Positions 51,524 through 61,533 of a stretch of 64,000 nt of DNA are shown piece by piece. Under the pieces are notes generated by a model. It saw nothing but the letters and a program-made list of their open reading frames with translations. It did not search any database and was not told the DNA's origin. Origin of the DNA: Roseomonas sp. (GTDB lineage: Bacteria > Pseudomonadota > Alphaproteobacteria > Acetobacterales > Acetobacteraceae); contig JADCER010000001.1 in the NCBI GenBank assembly GCA_020249925.1, positions 145,953 through 209,952 of the forward strand, given 5' to 3'. Every line of letters begins with the position of its first letter. Positions within the stretch are counted from its first letter, which is position 1. Both the position numbers and the translations under genes were made by a program.

Positions 51524-53022
51524 GTTGGTTGTTCCGAAAGGGTGCGGCGGAGAGCATCACGCCAGAGCGCATAACGACTATCCGCTTCGGCGCGATTCAT
51601 TTGTGGAACAAAACGGCGTTCCAGGCGCCAATGCGTTGCCCCCGCGGCACCTGGTGGGGCGCAAAGCCCGGCCTGCATGCCGGCAAGATAGGCCGCGCCA
51701 AGGGCAGTGGTTTCCAGCACCGTTGGGCGATCCACCGGCGCGCCCAGCTGGTCTGCCAGGAATTGCATCGTCCAATCGGAAGCAACCATGCCGCCATCAA
51801 CGCGGAGCACGGTTTCCTTCTCGCCCTGCCAATCCACATGCATGGCTTCGATCAGATCGCGCGTTTGAAAGGCGACACTTTCAAGGGCAGCGCGGCAAAG
51901 CTCGGCACGGCCGGCGCCGCGTGTGAGGCCATAAATCGCGGCCTGCGCCTTGGCATCCCAATGCGGCGCGCCAAGCCCGGCAAAGGCCGGCACCAGCACC
52001 ACGCGCTGTGCGGGATCGGCCTGCGCGGCCAGAACCCCGGCTTCCTTCGCTTCCTTGATAATGCCTAGCCCATCGCGGAGCCATTGCACTGCGGCGCCGG
52101 CGACAAAAATCGCGCCTTCAAGCGCGTAATGGCGCTTGCCTTGCAATTGATAGGCAATGGTCGTCAGCAGCCGATTGCGCGATGCGACCGGTGTTTCGCC
52201 TGTATTCAACAACGCAAAGCAACCCGTGCCATAGGTGGATTTCACCATGCCCGGCGCGAAGCAGCCCTGCCCGATGGTCGCCGCCTGCTGATCACCCGCC
52301 ATGCCGCGAATGGGAATGGCGGCACCCAGTAGCGCGGGTTCCGTCGCGCCGAAATCTCCCGCGCAATCGCGTACTTCCGGCAGAATGGCTTCCGGGATGC
52401 GAAAGAGGCGCAGCAACTCAGCATCCCAAACGCCGCGCCTTATGTCGAACAACATGGTGCGTGCGGCGTTGGTGGCATCGGTTGCATGCACGCGCCCGCC
52501 CGTCAGGCGCCACAGCAGAAAGCAATCCACCGTGCCGAAAGCAAGCGCACCGCGTTCCGCCGCCGCCCGTGCGCCCGCGATATTGTCCAGCATCCAGCCA
52601 AGCTTGGTCGCGGAGAAATAGGGATCAGCCAGCAGCCCCGTGCGTTCCGTCAGCAGCGCCTCATGCCCCTCAGCGCGGAGCTTCGCGCAGGCATCGGCCG
52701 TGCGACGATCTTGCCAGACAATGGCGCGATGCAGGCAGCGCCCGGTGGCGCGGTCCCAAAGCAGCGTGGTTTCGCGCTGATTGGTAATGCCGATGCCCGC
52801 GACATCAGCGGCGCTGCCGCCTGCTTTCTCCAAAGCCTGACGCATCGTGGTGATGGCACCTAGCCAGATATCCTCAGGCTCATGCTCAACCCAACCAGGT
52901 GCTGGAAAATGCTGCGGCAATTCCATCTGTGCCGTCGCGCGCGGCGCCAGATCGGCCCCAAAGGCGATAGTGCGCGTGGAGGTGGTGCCCTGATCGAGCG
53001 CAAGCAGCAGGGGGGTCTTCAT
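51520..53022 (-). CDS. glpK: Glycerol kinase-like FGGY carbohydrate kinase
   Basis: The 500-residue FGGY kinase closely resembles glycerol kinase: [16 protein letters not shown] at the start, [56 protein letters not shown] and [13 protein letters not shown]. The start at 53022 avoids ten unconserved upstream residues. Glycerol phosphorylation is the default call. However, it is translationally coupled to a SelA-like enzyme and AtuA-family genes, with no glycerol transport or glpD genes nearby, so a related polyol may be the true substrate. Confidence 0.85.
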   Translation of the reverse strand: MKTPLLLALDQGTTSTRTIAFGADLAPRATAQMELPQHFPAPGWVEHEPEDIWLGAITTMRQALEKAGGSAADVAGIGITNQRETTLLWDRATGRCLHRAIVWQDRRTADACAKLRAEGHEALLTERTGLLADPYFSATKLGWMLDNIAGARAAAERGALAFGTVDCFLLWRLTGGRVHATDATNAARTMLFDIRRGVWDAELLRLFRIPEAILPEVRDCAGDFGATEPALLGAAIPIRGMAGDQQAATIGQGCFAPGMVKSTYGTGCFALLNTGETPVASRNRLLTTIAYQLQGKRHYALEGAIFVAGAAVQWLRDGLGIIKEAKEAGVLAAQADPAQRVVLVPAFAGLGAPHWDAKAQAAIYGLTRGAGRAELCRAALESVAFQTRDLIEAMHVDWQGEKETVLRVDGGMVASDWTMQFLADQLGAPVDRPTVLETTALGAAYLAGMQAGLCAPPGAAGATHWRLERRFVPQMNRAEADSRYALWRDALRRTLSEQPT

Positions 53023-53075
53023 GCCGTGGCCTTTCCTTCCTGAGCGTAGCATAATGCGGGAAAGGAGATTGCGCG

Positions 53076-53774
53076 ATGGCCATTCAGCTTTTTGAGCTCT
53101 GCGGCGCCGATCCGGCGCGGCGCTTCAGCCCCTATTGCTGGCGGAGCCGGCTCGCGCTGGCCCATAAGGGACTGGCGGTGGAAACCATTCCCTGGCGCTT
53201 TACGGAAAAGGCCGCGATTGGCGCGCATGGGGCGCAAAAAGTGCCGGTGATGCTGGATAATGGCCGCGCGATTGTCGATTCCTGGGTGATTGCGGAATAT
53301 CTGGAAGATACCTATCCGGATTGGCCTTCTTTGTTTGGTGGCGCGGGCGGGCGGGCGCTGGCGCGCTTCATCAATGCCTGGGGCGATGCGGTGCTGCATG
53401 CCGGGATTGCGCGGCTGGTGGTCTCGGACATTCCGCAGCATTTGGCACCGGAAGATGCAGCCCATTTCGTGCCGGATCGTGAAAAGCGTTTTGGCATGAA
53501 GCTGGAAGCCGTGACGGCGGACCGCGCGGAACGCGTGAAGGGTTTTCGTGACAGCCTGATGCCGCTGCGCATCACGTTACGCTCTACGCCGTTTCTGCAC
53601 GGCGATGCGCCGGGCTATGCGGATATGATCGTGTTTGGTGGCTTTCAGTGGGCGCGCTGCGTCAGCGCCTTCCCGCTGCTGACCCAAGATGATGCGGTTC
53701 ATGCCTGGCGGGAGAGGATGCTGGATGCCTATGGCGGCCTTGCCCGCGCCGCGCCGGCCTATGCGGAAGCCTGA
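53076..53774 (+). CDS. Glutathione S-transferase family protein (LigE/beta-etherase-like)
   Basis: The 232-residue protein has a GST N-terminal domain with [26 protein letters not shown] and [15 protein letters not shown], and a helical C-terminal domain ending in a Pro/Ala-rich tail. The SPYCWR motif and length resemble the etherase-type GSTs that cleave aryl ethers in lignin-derived compounds, but this is a weak clue. It is divergent from the kinase operon across 53 bp and alone on its strand. Confidence 0.83.
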   Translation: MAIQLFELCGADPARRFSPYCWRSRLALAHKGLAVETIPWRFTEKAAIGAHGAQKVPVMLDNGRAIVDSWVIAEYLEDTYPDWPSLFGGAGGRALARFINAWGDAVLHAGIARLVVSDIPQHLAPEDAAHFVPDREKRFGMKLEAVTADRAERVKGFRDSLMPLRITLRSTPFLHGDAPGYADMIVFGGFQWARCVSAFPLLTQDDAVHAWRERMLDAYGGLARAAPAYAEA

Positions 53775-53859
53775 ACGGCGCCTGTTTTTCGCTTGAAAGG
53801 CGGCGCGCTTCGCGCTTGGCTTGCGGTATCCGCTGCATTCCGCAAGCCAGGAGGCCGCC

Positions 53860-55308
53860 ATGCCCGCATCCACCCTGATCCGCAACGCCGCCTGGACCGC
53901 CGAATGGGACGAAGCAGCGGGTAGGCATGTCTATGGCCAGAACCGCGATGTGTTGCTGGCCGATGGCCGCATCGCTGCCATTACGCCACATGATCCGAAT
54001 GCACCGCCGCCCGCCGGCGCTGAGGTGATTGATGGCGCCAAGCTTCTGGTCATGCCGGGGCTGATCAACATCCACACCCACCCGACAACAGAACCCGCCG
54101 GGCGCGGCGTGCGCGAAGATCATGGTGTGCCGGAACAGCAAATGACCGGCTTGTTTGAACGCTTGCAAGCCTTTCGCCTGGATCAGCAAGGTCAGGCAGC
54201 GGCGATGCGTTTGGCCTATGCGGAGTTGATGTCAGCGGGCGTCACCAGCGTGGTGGATTTGTCGCCGCCTTTTCCATCCTGGCTTTCCATCATGGCGGAA
54301 AGCGGCCTGCGTGGTTGGGCGGGCGCGGGTTATGCCGCGGCGCGCTGGGGTATGGAAGCGCCGCAAACCGTGACCTGGATGTGGAATCGCGAAGATGCGC
54401 GCCGGCAATTCGAAGCCGCCAAGCAATTCATGAAGGAAGCCGAGGCTGATCCCTCCGGTCGTTTGAGCGGCATCGTCTTCCCCGCCCAGATTGATACGGT
54501 GGAGGAGGAGATGCTGCGCGAAAGCATCGCCTATGCCGCCGAAACCGGTCGTCCCTTCACCACGCATATCTCCCAATCCGTCGTGGAGGTGCGGGAGATT
54601 ATTCGCCGCCATGGCATCACCCCCATTCAATGGGCTGCGAATATAGGCTTGCTTACGCCACGCAGCATTCTGGGCCATGCGATTTTTGTGGATGAACATA
54701 TCTCGATCGGCTGGCACACCGCGAAGGATGTCGGGCTGATTGCGGATATGGGGGCGACGGTGGCGCATTGCCCATCGCCCTTTGCGCGGTATGGGGAGCA
54801 TTTGCGCCATTTCGGCAAATATCGCGCGCGGGGGGTCAATCTTGGCTTTGGCACCGATTGCGCGCCGCATAATCTGATTGAGGAAATGCGCCTTGCCATC
54901 ATTCTGGCGCGCAATGCTTGCCGCGATGTCGCTGCCGCCGATACCGGCAGCGTTTTCCACGCGGCGACAATTGGCGGTGCGACCGCGCTTGGCCGGCCTG
55001 ATCTGGGGCGTTTGCATGTGGGCGCTTCGGCGGATGTGGTGCTGGTGGATCTGGCGCATCCGTTGATGACGCCGCCGCGTGATCCCTTGCGCGCGCTTGT
55101 TTTCCACGCGGCTGACCGTGCCGTGAAGCGTGTGTTGGTGGGGGGTGAGACAATTTACGCCGATGGCAAGCCGACCAGGCTGAATGTTGCCGACGCCGCC
55201 GGCATTCTGGCCGAAAGCCAGGCCAAGATGCTGCGCGATTCAGTGGGGCGGGATTATCGCGGGCGGAGCGGCGATGAGATCGCGCCGATCAGCCTGCCAT
55301 TGCATTAG
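53860..55308 (+). CDS. Amidohydrolase family protein (Atz/Trz-like)
   Basis: The 482-residue metallohydrolase probably deaminates or hydrolyses a ring compound. Metal ligands are visible: GLINIHTHPTTEPAG (HxH), TTHISQSVVEV, ILGHAIFVDEH and FGTDCAPHNLIEE. AGGAGG lies just before the ATG at 53860; the frame extends further up to 53821 but without a good site. A TIM-barrel isomerase-like gene and an ABC binding protein gene follow on the same strand, suggesting a small uptake-and-degradation operon. Confidence 0.85.
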   Translation: MPASTLIRNAAWTAEWDEAAGRHVYGQNRDVLLADGRIAAITPHDPNAPPPAGAEVIDGAKLLVMPGLINIHTHPTTEPAGRGVREDHGVPEQQMTGLFERLQAFRLDQQGQAAAMRLAYAELMSAGVTSVVDLSPPFPSWLSIMAESGLRGWAGAGYAAARWGMEAPQTVTWMWNREDARRQFEAAKQFMKEAEADPSGRLSGIVFPAQIDTVEEEMLRESIAYAAETGRPFTTHISQSVVEVREIIRRHGITPIQWAANIGLLTPRSILGHAIFVDEHISIGWHTAKDVGLIADMGATVAHCPSPFARYGEHLRHFGKYRARGVNLGFGTDCAPHNLIEEMRLAIILARNACRDVAAADTGSVFHAATIGGATALGRPDLGRLHVGASADVVLVDLAHPLMTPPRDPLRALVFHAADRAVKRVLVGGETIYADGKPTRLNVADAAGILAESQAKMLRDSVGRDYRGRSGDEIAPISLPLH

Positions 55309-55366
55309 TCAAGGCTTGCCAGCCCGTTTGAAGCCTGTAAACCCTGCCGGAGACAGGAGGCTAGAC

Positions 55367-56200
55367 ATGGCATTGATTGATCGGATCGGGGTGGATGTTG
55401 GGCGCAAGCTGAAGCTTGAAGACGCCATTGAATGGGCGGCGCGCAACCAGGTTCACCACATAGATATCCAATTGGACACCGGCGCGAACAAGGTGACGAT
55501 GTTTGATGATGCGCGCTGCCGCGCCATAGTCACCTCGGCCCGCGCCAATGGCGTGACGATTGCCTTGCACACACTCTCCGCCGTGAATGTGGCGGAATAT
55601 TCGCCCTTCCTCTCGGAAGCCGTGGATGCCTATATGCGCGCCTATATTGAAGTGGCGCCAAAGCTAGCAGCGGAATGGATTGTGGTTCATGCCGGCTATC
55701 ATTTCACTGCCGATGTGCCGATGCGCATGGAAGCGGGGCGAGACCGTTTGCAGCGCATGGTCCAGCACGCGGAAAAGCATGGCGCGCTTCTGTTACTCGA
55801 AAACCTGAATGTGGAACCCCCAACGGCGGAAGTGCATTATCTGGCCCATACGCAAGAAGAATGGCGCTATTATTACGATGCCATTCATTCGCATGCCTTC
55901 GCGCTTTCCTTCACTGCCAATCATGCGCATCTCATGCCCGATGGTGTCGCTGCCTGGGTCGCCGGCATTCCGATGGACCGCGTACGCGAAGTGCGGCTCG
56001 CGGATTGCTGGCGCAACGGGCATGAGGAACATCTGGTGCCCGGCCAAGGCGATTTCGATTTCGGCGATATGTTTCGCCTGATCGAAGCGCGCGGCTTTAC
56101 GGGCCATTACACCAATGCCTTTGGGTCGCTCGAAGAAATGCAATGGGCGCGCGGCTATATGGTGGAAAAGGCGCGTGCCGCCGGGGTGATGGTGGACTGA
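55367..56200 (+). CDS. Sugar phosphate isomerase/epimerase (TIM-barrel AP_endonuc_2 fold)
   Basis: The 277-residue protein shows IDIQLDTGANKVTMF, TIALHTLSAVNVAEYSPF, WIVVHAGYHFTADVP, LLLENLNVEPPTAEVHYL with a likely metal Glu, SFTANHAHLMPDG and EVRLADCWRNGHEEHLVPG. These fit the xylose-isomerase-like TIM-barrel group. I use the ATG at 55367, preceded by ACAGGAGGC, not the long upstream frame. It is 58 bp after the amidohydrolase and 61 bp before an ABC binding protein gene, so joint regulation is likely. Its reaction is unknown. Confidence 0.84.
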   Translation: MALIDRIGVDVGRKLKLEDAIEWAARNQVHHIDIQLDTGANKVTMFDDARCRAIVTSARANGVTIALHTLSAVNVAEYSPFLSEAVDAYMRAYIEVAPKLAAEWIVVHAGYHFTADVPMRMEAGRDRLQRMVQHAEKHGALLLLENLNVEPPTAEVHYLAHTQEEWRYYYDAIHSHAFALSFTANHAHLMPDGVAAWVAGIPMDRVREVRLADCWRNGHEEHLVPGQGDFDFGDMFRLIEARGFTGHYTNAFGSLEEMQWARGYMVEKARAAGVMVD

Positions 56201-56261
56201 AGCGCCCCGGCACGGTCCTTGCTGATATCGCCCCGGAACAACAACCCCGGGGCTTCAAACC

Positions 56262-57899
56262 ATGTCCTTATCTCGCTTTTCGCGCCGCGCGCTACTGGGC
56301 GCCGGTGCTTCTGGCCTGACCCTCCCGCTTATTCCTGAGGCGTTCAGCCCGGCTTTTGCCCAAGGCGCAGGCGAAAGAACGCTGCGCTACGGCATTTCCA
56401 TGGCCGATATTCCGCAAACCACTGGCCAGCCGGATCGCGGCGCGGGCGCCTATCAATTCACCGGCTATACGCTTTATGACCCGCTGGTCGCCTGGGAAAT
56501 GGATGTGGCGGATCGGCCCGGCAAGCTGATGCCGGGGCTGGCCACTTCCTGGGAATCAGACCCGGCCGATCGCAAGCGCTGGATTTTCCGGCTGCGTCCA
56601 GGCGTGAAATTCCATGACGGTTCGGATTTCGATGCCGATGCGGTGATCTGGAATTTCGAAAAAGTGCTCAATCCGCAGGCGCCGCATTTTGACAATCGCC
56701 AGGCAGCCCAGGTGCGCCCGCGCCTGCCGTCAGTCGCCACCTGGCGGAAGATTGATGCCATGACGGTGGAGGTCACCACCAAGGCGGTGGACAGCATCTT
56801 CCCCTATCAGATGTTGTGGTTCCTGATTTCTTCGCCCGCGCAATATGAAAGGCTTGGCCGTTCCTGGGAACGCTTTGCCAATGAACCTTCCGGCACGGGT
56901 CCCTTCCGCATGGGGCGGTTGGTGCCGCGCGCGAGTGTCGAATTGTTGCGCAATACCAGCTATTGGAACCCCGCACGCATGGCGAAAGTGGACCGTATTG
57001 TGCTGGTCTGCGCGCCGGAAGCCGTCACCCGTTCCAATGCGCTGCTGACCGGGCAGGTGGATCTGATTGAAACGCCCGCCCCAGATATCGTTCCACGGCT
57101 TCGCCAATCCGGCGCGCGGATCATGGAAAACATCACGCCGCATGTCTGGAATTATCATTTGAGCCTGCTGGAAGGCTCCCCCTGGCGCGATATTCGCCTG
57201 CGTCAGGCGGCGAATTTGGCGATTGATCGCGCTGGCGTGGTGGCGCTGATGAATGGGCTGGCGAAGCCGGCCGTTGGGGTGGTGGACCCGTCATCGCCCT
57301 GGTTCGGCAACCCCAGCTTCAAGATCAGGCATGACCCGGCCGAGGCACGGCGCCTGCTGTCAGCCGCTGGCTTCACGCCGCGCAATCCGTTGCGCACGAA
57401 ATTCATCGTCGCCACCGGTGGCAGCGGGCAAATGCTGTCCATGCCGATCAATGAATTCATCCAGCAAAGCTGGCGCGAAGTGGGGATCGAGGTTGAGTTT
57501 GTCCCAGTGGAATTGGAAGTGCTTTATACCTGCTGGCGCCAGGGGGCGGCGGGTGAATTGGCGCGCAACAATAATGTCACCGCCAATAATGTCGCCTATG
57601 TCACCAGCGACCCGCTTTATGCGCTGGTGCGCTTTTTCCATTCCAACCAAATCGCGCCGACAGGCGTGAATTGGTCCCATTACCGCGATGCGGAAATGGA
57701 TCGGCTGATTGATACCGCGCTGAATACCTTTGATGCGGCCGAGGTGGATCGCCTGATGGCCAAGGTGCATGAAAAGGCGGTGAATGAAGCGCTTCTGGTC
57801 TTTGTGGTGCATGATACGAACCCACGCGCCCTTGGCCGCAATGTGCGCGGCTATACCCAGGCGCAGCATTGGTTCCAGGATTTGACGACGCTTTCCTGA
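56262..57899 (+). CDS. ABC transporter substrate-binding protein, family 5 (DppA/OppA-like)
   Basis: The 545-residue periplasmic protein has a Tat-type signal (FSRRALLGAG, cleavage near residue 34 after AFA). The family 5 core includes YTLYDPLVAWE, KRWIFRLRPGVKFHDGSDFDADAV (residues about 107-130), GTGPFRMGRLVPRASVELLRN and DIRLRQAANLAIDRAGVVALM. Such proteins bind peptides, oligosaccharides or nickel-like complexes. No permease or ATPase genes follow, so it is an orphan here. It converges on a Bug gene with a 9-bp gap. Confidence 0.9.
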   Translation: MSLSRFSRRALLGAGASGLTLPLIPEAFSPAFAQGAGERTLRYGISMADIPQTTGQPDRGAGAYQFTGYTLYDPLVAWEMDVADRPGKLMPGLATSWESDPADRKRWIFRLRPGVKFHDGSDFDADAVIWNFEKVLNPQAPHFDNRQAAQVRPRLPSVATWRKIDAMTVEVTTKAVDSIFPYQMLWFLISSPAQYERLGRSWERFANEPSGTGPFRMGRLVPRASVELLRNTSYWNPARMAKVDRIVLVCAPEAVTRSNALLTGQVDLIETPAPDIVPRLRQSGARIMENITPHVWNYHLSLLEGSPWRDIRLRQAANLAIDRAGVVALMNGLAKPAVGVVDPSSPWFGNPSFKIRHDPAEARRLLSAAGFTPRNPLRTKFIVATGGSGQMLSMPINEFIQQSWREVGIEVEFVPVELEVLYTCWRQGAAGELARNNNVTANNVAYVTSDPLYALVRFFHSNQIAPTGVNWSHYRDAEMDRLIDTALNTFDAAEVDRLMAKVHEKAVNEALLVFVVHDTNPRALGRNVRGYTQAQHWFQDLTTLS

Positions 57900-57908
57900 A
57901 ACCCAGCG

Positions 57909-58850
57909 CTATCTGGCTTCTTGGATCAACGCAAGCAGCCGCCGCTTATCGGCGATATCGCGCGCGAGCCTTACCGCAAGGCTCGCCGCATCTGCCTCAG
58001 GCCGCGTTGGTTGAAACATGCGCGCGCCGACATTACGATGGGCCTCGTCGCGCGCGGCTTCCAGGCAGGCGGCTTCCAGCCTGGCGATGGCGGCGGCTGG
58101 CGTGCCGGCTGGGGCGAAAAGCCCGCCAAAGCTGGTGGGCGCGACAGCAAAACCCTGTTCCATCACGGTAGGTACTTCGGGCAGCAACGGGTGACGCTCA
58201 GGCGCAAAAACGCCAAGCGTGCGCAGGCCCCCGGCAGCGAGGGATCCCATCACCAGCACGGCAAAATCCACGCGGCCGGCGCGCAAATCCGTCACCACCG
58301 CGGGCTCTCCGCGATAGGGCACATCCTGCACCTGCACGCCCGCAACCTCAGCCAATTCAATCGCGGCCAGATGCGGGATGGAGGCGACACCCTGATGCCC
58401 ATAGGTGAGCGCGCCCGGCCGCGCGCGGGCAGCAGCCACCAGATCAGCTAAGGACGTGAAGGGGCTTTCGGGGCGCACCGCAATCGCCATGGCGTTTTCA
58501 AAACTCTGGCAAATCGGCGTGAAGGAAGCCGCGGTAAAGCCGACCTCGCCGCGTGCGGGCAGGACGGAAAAGACAACCGCTGGGGCGAAAAGCAGGTAAT
58601 GCCCATCGGGGGCGGCGCGCGCTGCTTGCGCGGTACCAACACCACCCGCCGCGCCATCGCGATTGACCACCACCACCGGCTGCCCAAGTCGCGGCGCCAT
58701 GCCGGCCGCCAGGGCGCGGGCCAATTGGTCTGTGGTGCTGCCGGCGGCATAGGGGTTCAGGATGGTGACTGGCCTATCCGGTGCCCAAGGCTGCGCCGCG
58801 GCGATATTCAGGCTGAAAAATGTTGCAAATACCATGACCCAACGCAGCAT
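57909..58850 (-). CDS. Bug/TctC family periplasmic binding protein (orphan)
   Basis: The 313-residue protein has a Sec signal (MLRWVMVFATFFSLNIAAAQ, exactly the first 20 residues) and the Bug motifs RPVTILNPYAAGSTTDQL, PVVVVNRDGAAGGVG, LTYGHQGVASIPHL and VQDVPYRGEPAVVTDLRAGR. It would bind a carboxylate or similar anion. No TctA/TctB genes are near. It is divergent from the VOC-family gene across 65 bp. Confidence 0.89.
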   Translation of the reverse strand: MLRWVMVFATFFSLNIAAAQPWAPDRPVTILNPYAAGSTTDQLARALAAGMAPRLGQPVVVVNRDGAAGGVGTAQAARAAPDGHYLLFAPAVVFSVLPARGEVGFTAASFTPICQSFENAMAIAVRPESPFTSLADLVAAARARPGALTYGHQGVASIPHLAAIELAEVAGVQVQDVPYRGEPAVVTDLRAGRVDFAVLVMGSLAAGGLRTLGVFAPERHPLLPEVPTVMEQGFAVAPTSFGGLFAPAGTPAAAIARLEAACLEAARDEAHRNVGARMFQPTRPEADAASLAVRLARDIADKRRLLALIQEAR

Positions 58851-58915
58851 GATTTCCTCTCCTGGCCTTATGGTGGCTTTGGCGCCATTATGGCCGCAAG
58901 CAAGGGGATTGCGCC

Positions 58916-59920
58916 ATGTCTATTACCGCATTGGGCTATCTGGAACTGCGCGCCAGCCAATTGGATGATTGGGCCGGCTTCGGCCCGCGCCTGCTTGGGC
59001 TGATGCTCGCCGAAAAATCCGCGACCGAAATCGCTTTCCGCATGGATGATCGGCGCCAACGGGTGATCATCAGCCCCGATGCGCATGATGGCCTTGGCGC
59101 CTTTGGCTGGGAAGTGGCGGATGCGGCGGCATTGCAAGCCATGGCGGCGCGGCTGGAAGCGGCGGGGCATCGCGTGGCGCTGGGCAGCGCTGCTTTGGCC
59201 GCGCGGCGGCGTGTGGCGGAGGTGATTGTCACCACCGATCCGCTCGGCAATCGGGTGGAGCTGTTTCACGGGCCGGAAGTGACGGAAACGCCCTTCATCC
59301 CTGGCCGCGCCATTTCCGGCTTTCGCACCGGCCCGCTCGGCATGGGCCATGCGGTGCTGAATGTGCCGCGCATTGAAGATGTGCTGCCCTTCTATCGGGA
59401 AGTGCTCGGCTTTGGCCTTTCGGATTGGGTGGAAAATCCCTTCCGCGCCTATTTCATGCATGTGAATGGCCGGCATCATTCGCTGGCCTTGATCGAAACC
59501 GGCAAGGCGTCCTTGCATCACCTCATGATGGAATGCCTGAGCCTGGATGATGTTGGGCAGGGCTATGATATTGCGCTTTCGGAAGAAGGCCGCATCGGCA
59601 CCACGCTTGGCCGCCATACCAATGATTGGATGACGAGCTTTTATGCCCGCACACCGGGGGGCTTTCTGGTCGAATATGGCTGGGGCGGGCGGCATATAGA
59701 CCCTGGCTCTTGGCAGCCGGTGCGCATGGATAGCGGGCCAAGCCTTTGGGGCCATGATCGGCATTGGGCCGGGGCGGAAGCGGTCACCAAGGGGCGGGAA
59801 ATGCGCATGGCGGCGGCTGCGCGCGGTGAAAGGGCGCCGGTGCAGGTGCTGCCCGGCAATCACACCCTTATGCCCGGCGCCTGCCCCTGGTGGGATGGGC
59901 TGCGCGGCGCGGCGGAATAG
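58916..59920 (+). CDS. VOC family extradiol dioxygenase-like protein
   Basis: The 334-residue protein has two vicinal-oxygen-chelate modules: residues about 3-120 (degenerate) and about 140-285 (catalytic-like). Likely metal ligands are His in GMGHAVLN, His in SLHHLMME and Glu in GGFLVEYGW, matching extradiol ring-cleavage dioxygenases such as BphC. This suggests aromatic ring cleavage, consistent with the GST and Bug genes nearby, but the substrate is unknown. It starts at the ATG at 58916 and ends 71 bp before dnaB. Confidence 0.82.
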   Translation: MSITALGYLELRASQLDDWAGFGPRLLGLMLAEKSATEIAFRMDDRRQRVIISPDAHDGLGAFGWEVADAAALQAMAARLEAAGHRVALGSAALAARRRVAEVIVTTDPLGNRVELFHGPEVTETPFIPGRAISGFRTGPLGMGHAVLNVPRIEDVLPFYREVLGFGLSDWVENPFRAYFMHVNGRHHSLALIETGKASLHHLMMECLSLDDVGQGYDIALSEEGRIGTTLGRHTNDWMTSFYARTPGGFLVEYGWGGRHIDPGSWQPVRMDSGPSLWGHDRHWAGAEAVTKGREMRMAAAARGERAPVQVLPGNHTLMPGACPWWDGLRGAAE

Positions 59921-59991
59921 CCGCGCTTCTTTTCCCTGCAATCCCCGTAATCCCCAGGGGGCGACTCCTCCATGCTGGGCTATAAGGGGGC

Positions 59992-61518
59992 ATGAATAAT
60001 TTTGAACCCTCGCCCGGCGCCATTCCCGGTTCCGGTTTGCTCGGCCTGTCGCAGCGCATTCCGCCTTCAAACCTGGCGGCTGAACAGGCGCTGCTCGGCG
60101 CGCTTTTGGCCAATAACAAGGCGTTTGAGCGTGTGGGCGAATATCTGGCGCCGGACCATTTCGCCGATCCCGTTCATGGGCGGATTTTCCACGCCATCAA
60201 ACGGCGCGTGGAAGCGGGCCAGCTTGCCGATGCGGTGACCTTGCGTGCGGAGTTTGAGCATTCCGGCTTGTTGGATGAGGTCGGCGGCCCTGCCTATCTG
60301 GCGCAGCTTCTCTCGGCCATGGTTGGTGTCATCAATGCCGGTGAATATGGCCAGGTGATCTATGACGCCTGGCTGCGTCGGCAATTGGTGGATTTGGGTG
60401 AGGTGGTGGTGAACCGCGCCTTTGGCGCGGAAGCCGAATTGGACGCCAAGGGGCAATTGGAAGCCGCCGAACAATCCCTGTTTGAATTGGCCAAGGAGGG
60501 CGGCGCGGGTGAGGGCGGCTTCCTGACCTTTGAGCGTGCGCTGACGCTGGCGGTGCATCACGCGGAAAAGGCTTTTACAACGCCGGGTGGCGTTTCCGGC
60601 CTGCCGACCGGCTTGCGCGATTTGGACAATAAAACCGGCGGGCTGCACCCATCCGATCTGATCATCATCGCGGGCCGGCCTGGCATGGGTAAAACCGCGC
60701 TCGCCACGAAGATTGCTTTTGGCGCAGCAAAAGCCGTGCTGCGCAGCGCGCAGGAAGCGGACCCGAATGCGGTGCCCAAGGGCGGGGTTGCGTTATTCTC
60801 GCTGGAAATGAGCGCGGATCAATTGGCGACACGTTTGCTGGCCGAAGAATCACGCATTTCGGGCGATCGCATCCGGCGCGGTGAAATCAGCCAGCGCGAT
60901 TTTGACCGCTTTCTGGAAGTGAGCCGCGAATTGGCATCCCTGCCGCTGAATATTGATGACACGCCGGCGATCAGCATCTCCGCGCTTCGCACACGCTGCC
61001 GGCGCTTGCAGCGCACCAAGGGGCTTGATCTGATCGTGGTGGACTATTTGCAGCTGATGCGCCCGGCAGCTGGCACTCGGCCGGAAAGCCGCGTACTTGA
61101 AATCAGCATGATCACCCAGGGGCTGAAGGCACTCGCCAAGGAATTATCGGTGCCGGTGATTGCGCTTTCTCAGCTGTCGCGTGCCGTGGAAAGCCGCGAA
61201 GACAAGCGCCCGCAGCTTTCGGATTTGCGTGAGTCAGGGTCGATCGAACAGGATGCCGATGTGGTCATGTTCGTCTATCGCGATGAATACTACCTGATGC
61301 AGCGCGCGCCGAAGGAGCTCTCCTTCGACAATGCCGAAAAATTCCAGGGTGCGGTGGATAAATGGCAGAAGGATATGGAAATGGCGCATAACAAGGCGGA
61401 GCTGATCATCGCCAAGCAGCGCCATGGCCCAACCGGTACCATCAAGCTTTTCTTCGAAGCAGAATTCACGCGCTTTGGAGATTTGGATACGCAGCATGAT
61501 GATGGTTTTGCCGGCTAA
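59992..61518 (+). CDS. dnaB: Replicative DNA helicase DnaB
   Basis: DnaB is the hexameric helicase that unwinds the replication fork. The 508-residue protein has the N-terminal primase-interaction domain (PPSNLAAEQALLGALLANN, about 25-43) and a RecA-like C-terminal domain with Walker A GRPGMGKTAL (about 227-236), FSLEMSADQLATRLL, IVVDYLQLM (Walker B) and ALSQLSRAVESREDKRP with the DLRESGSIEQDAD motif. No intein is seen. It is followed by alr, a common neighbour in alphaproteobacteria. Confidence 0.96.
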   Translation: MNNFEPSPGAIPGSGLLGLSQRIPPSNLAAEQALLGALLANNKAFERVGEYLAPDHFADPVHGRIFHAIKRRVEAGQLADAVTLRAEFEHSGLLDEVGGPAYLAQLLSAMVGVINAGEYGQVIYDAWLRRQLVDLGEVVVNRAFGAEAELDAKGQLEAAEQSLFELAKEGGAGEGGFLTFERALTLAVHHAEKAFTTPGGVSGLPTGLRDLDNKTGGLHPSDLIIIAGRPGMGKTALATKIAFGAAKAVLRSAQEADPNAVPKGGVALFSLEMSADQLATRLLAEESRISGDRIRRGEISQRDFDRFLEVSRELASLPLNIDDTPAISISALRTRCRRLQRTKGLDLIVVDYLQLMRPAAGTRPESRVLEISMITQGLKALAKELSVPVIALSQLSRAVESREDKRPQLSDLRESGSIEQDADVVMFVYRDEYYLMQRAPKELSFDNAEKFQGAVDKWQKDMEMAHNKAELIIAKQRHGPTGTIKLFFEAEFTRFGDLDTQHDDGFAG

Positions 61519-61533
61519 GCCCGGTAGTCGCTG

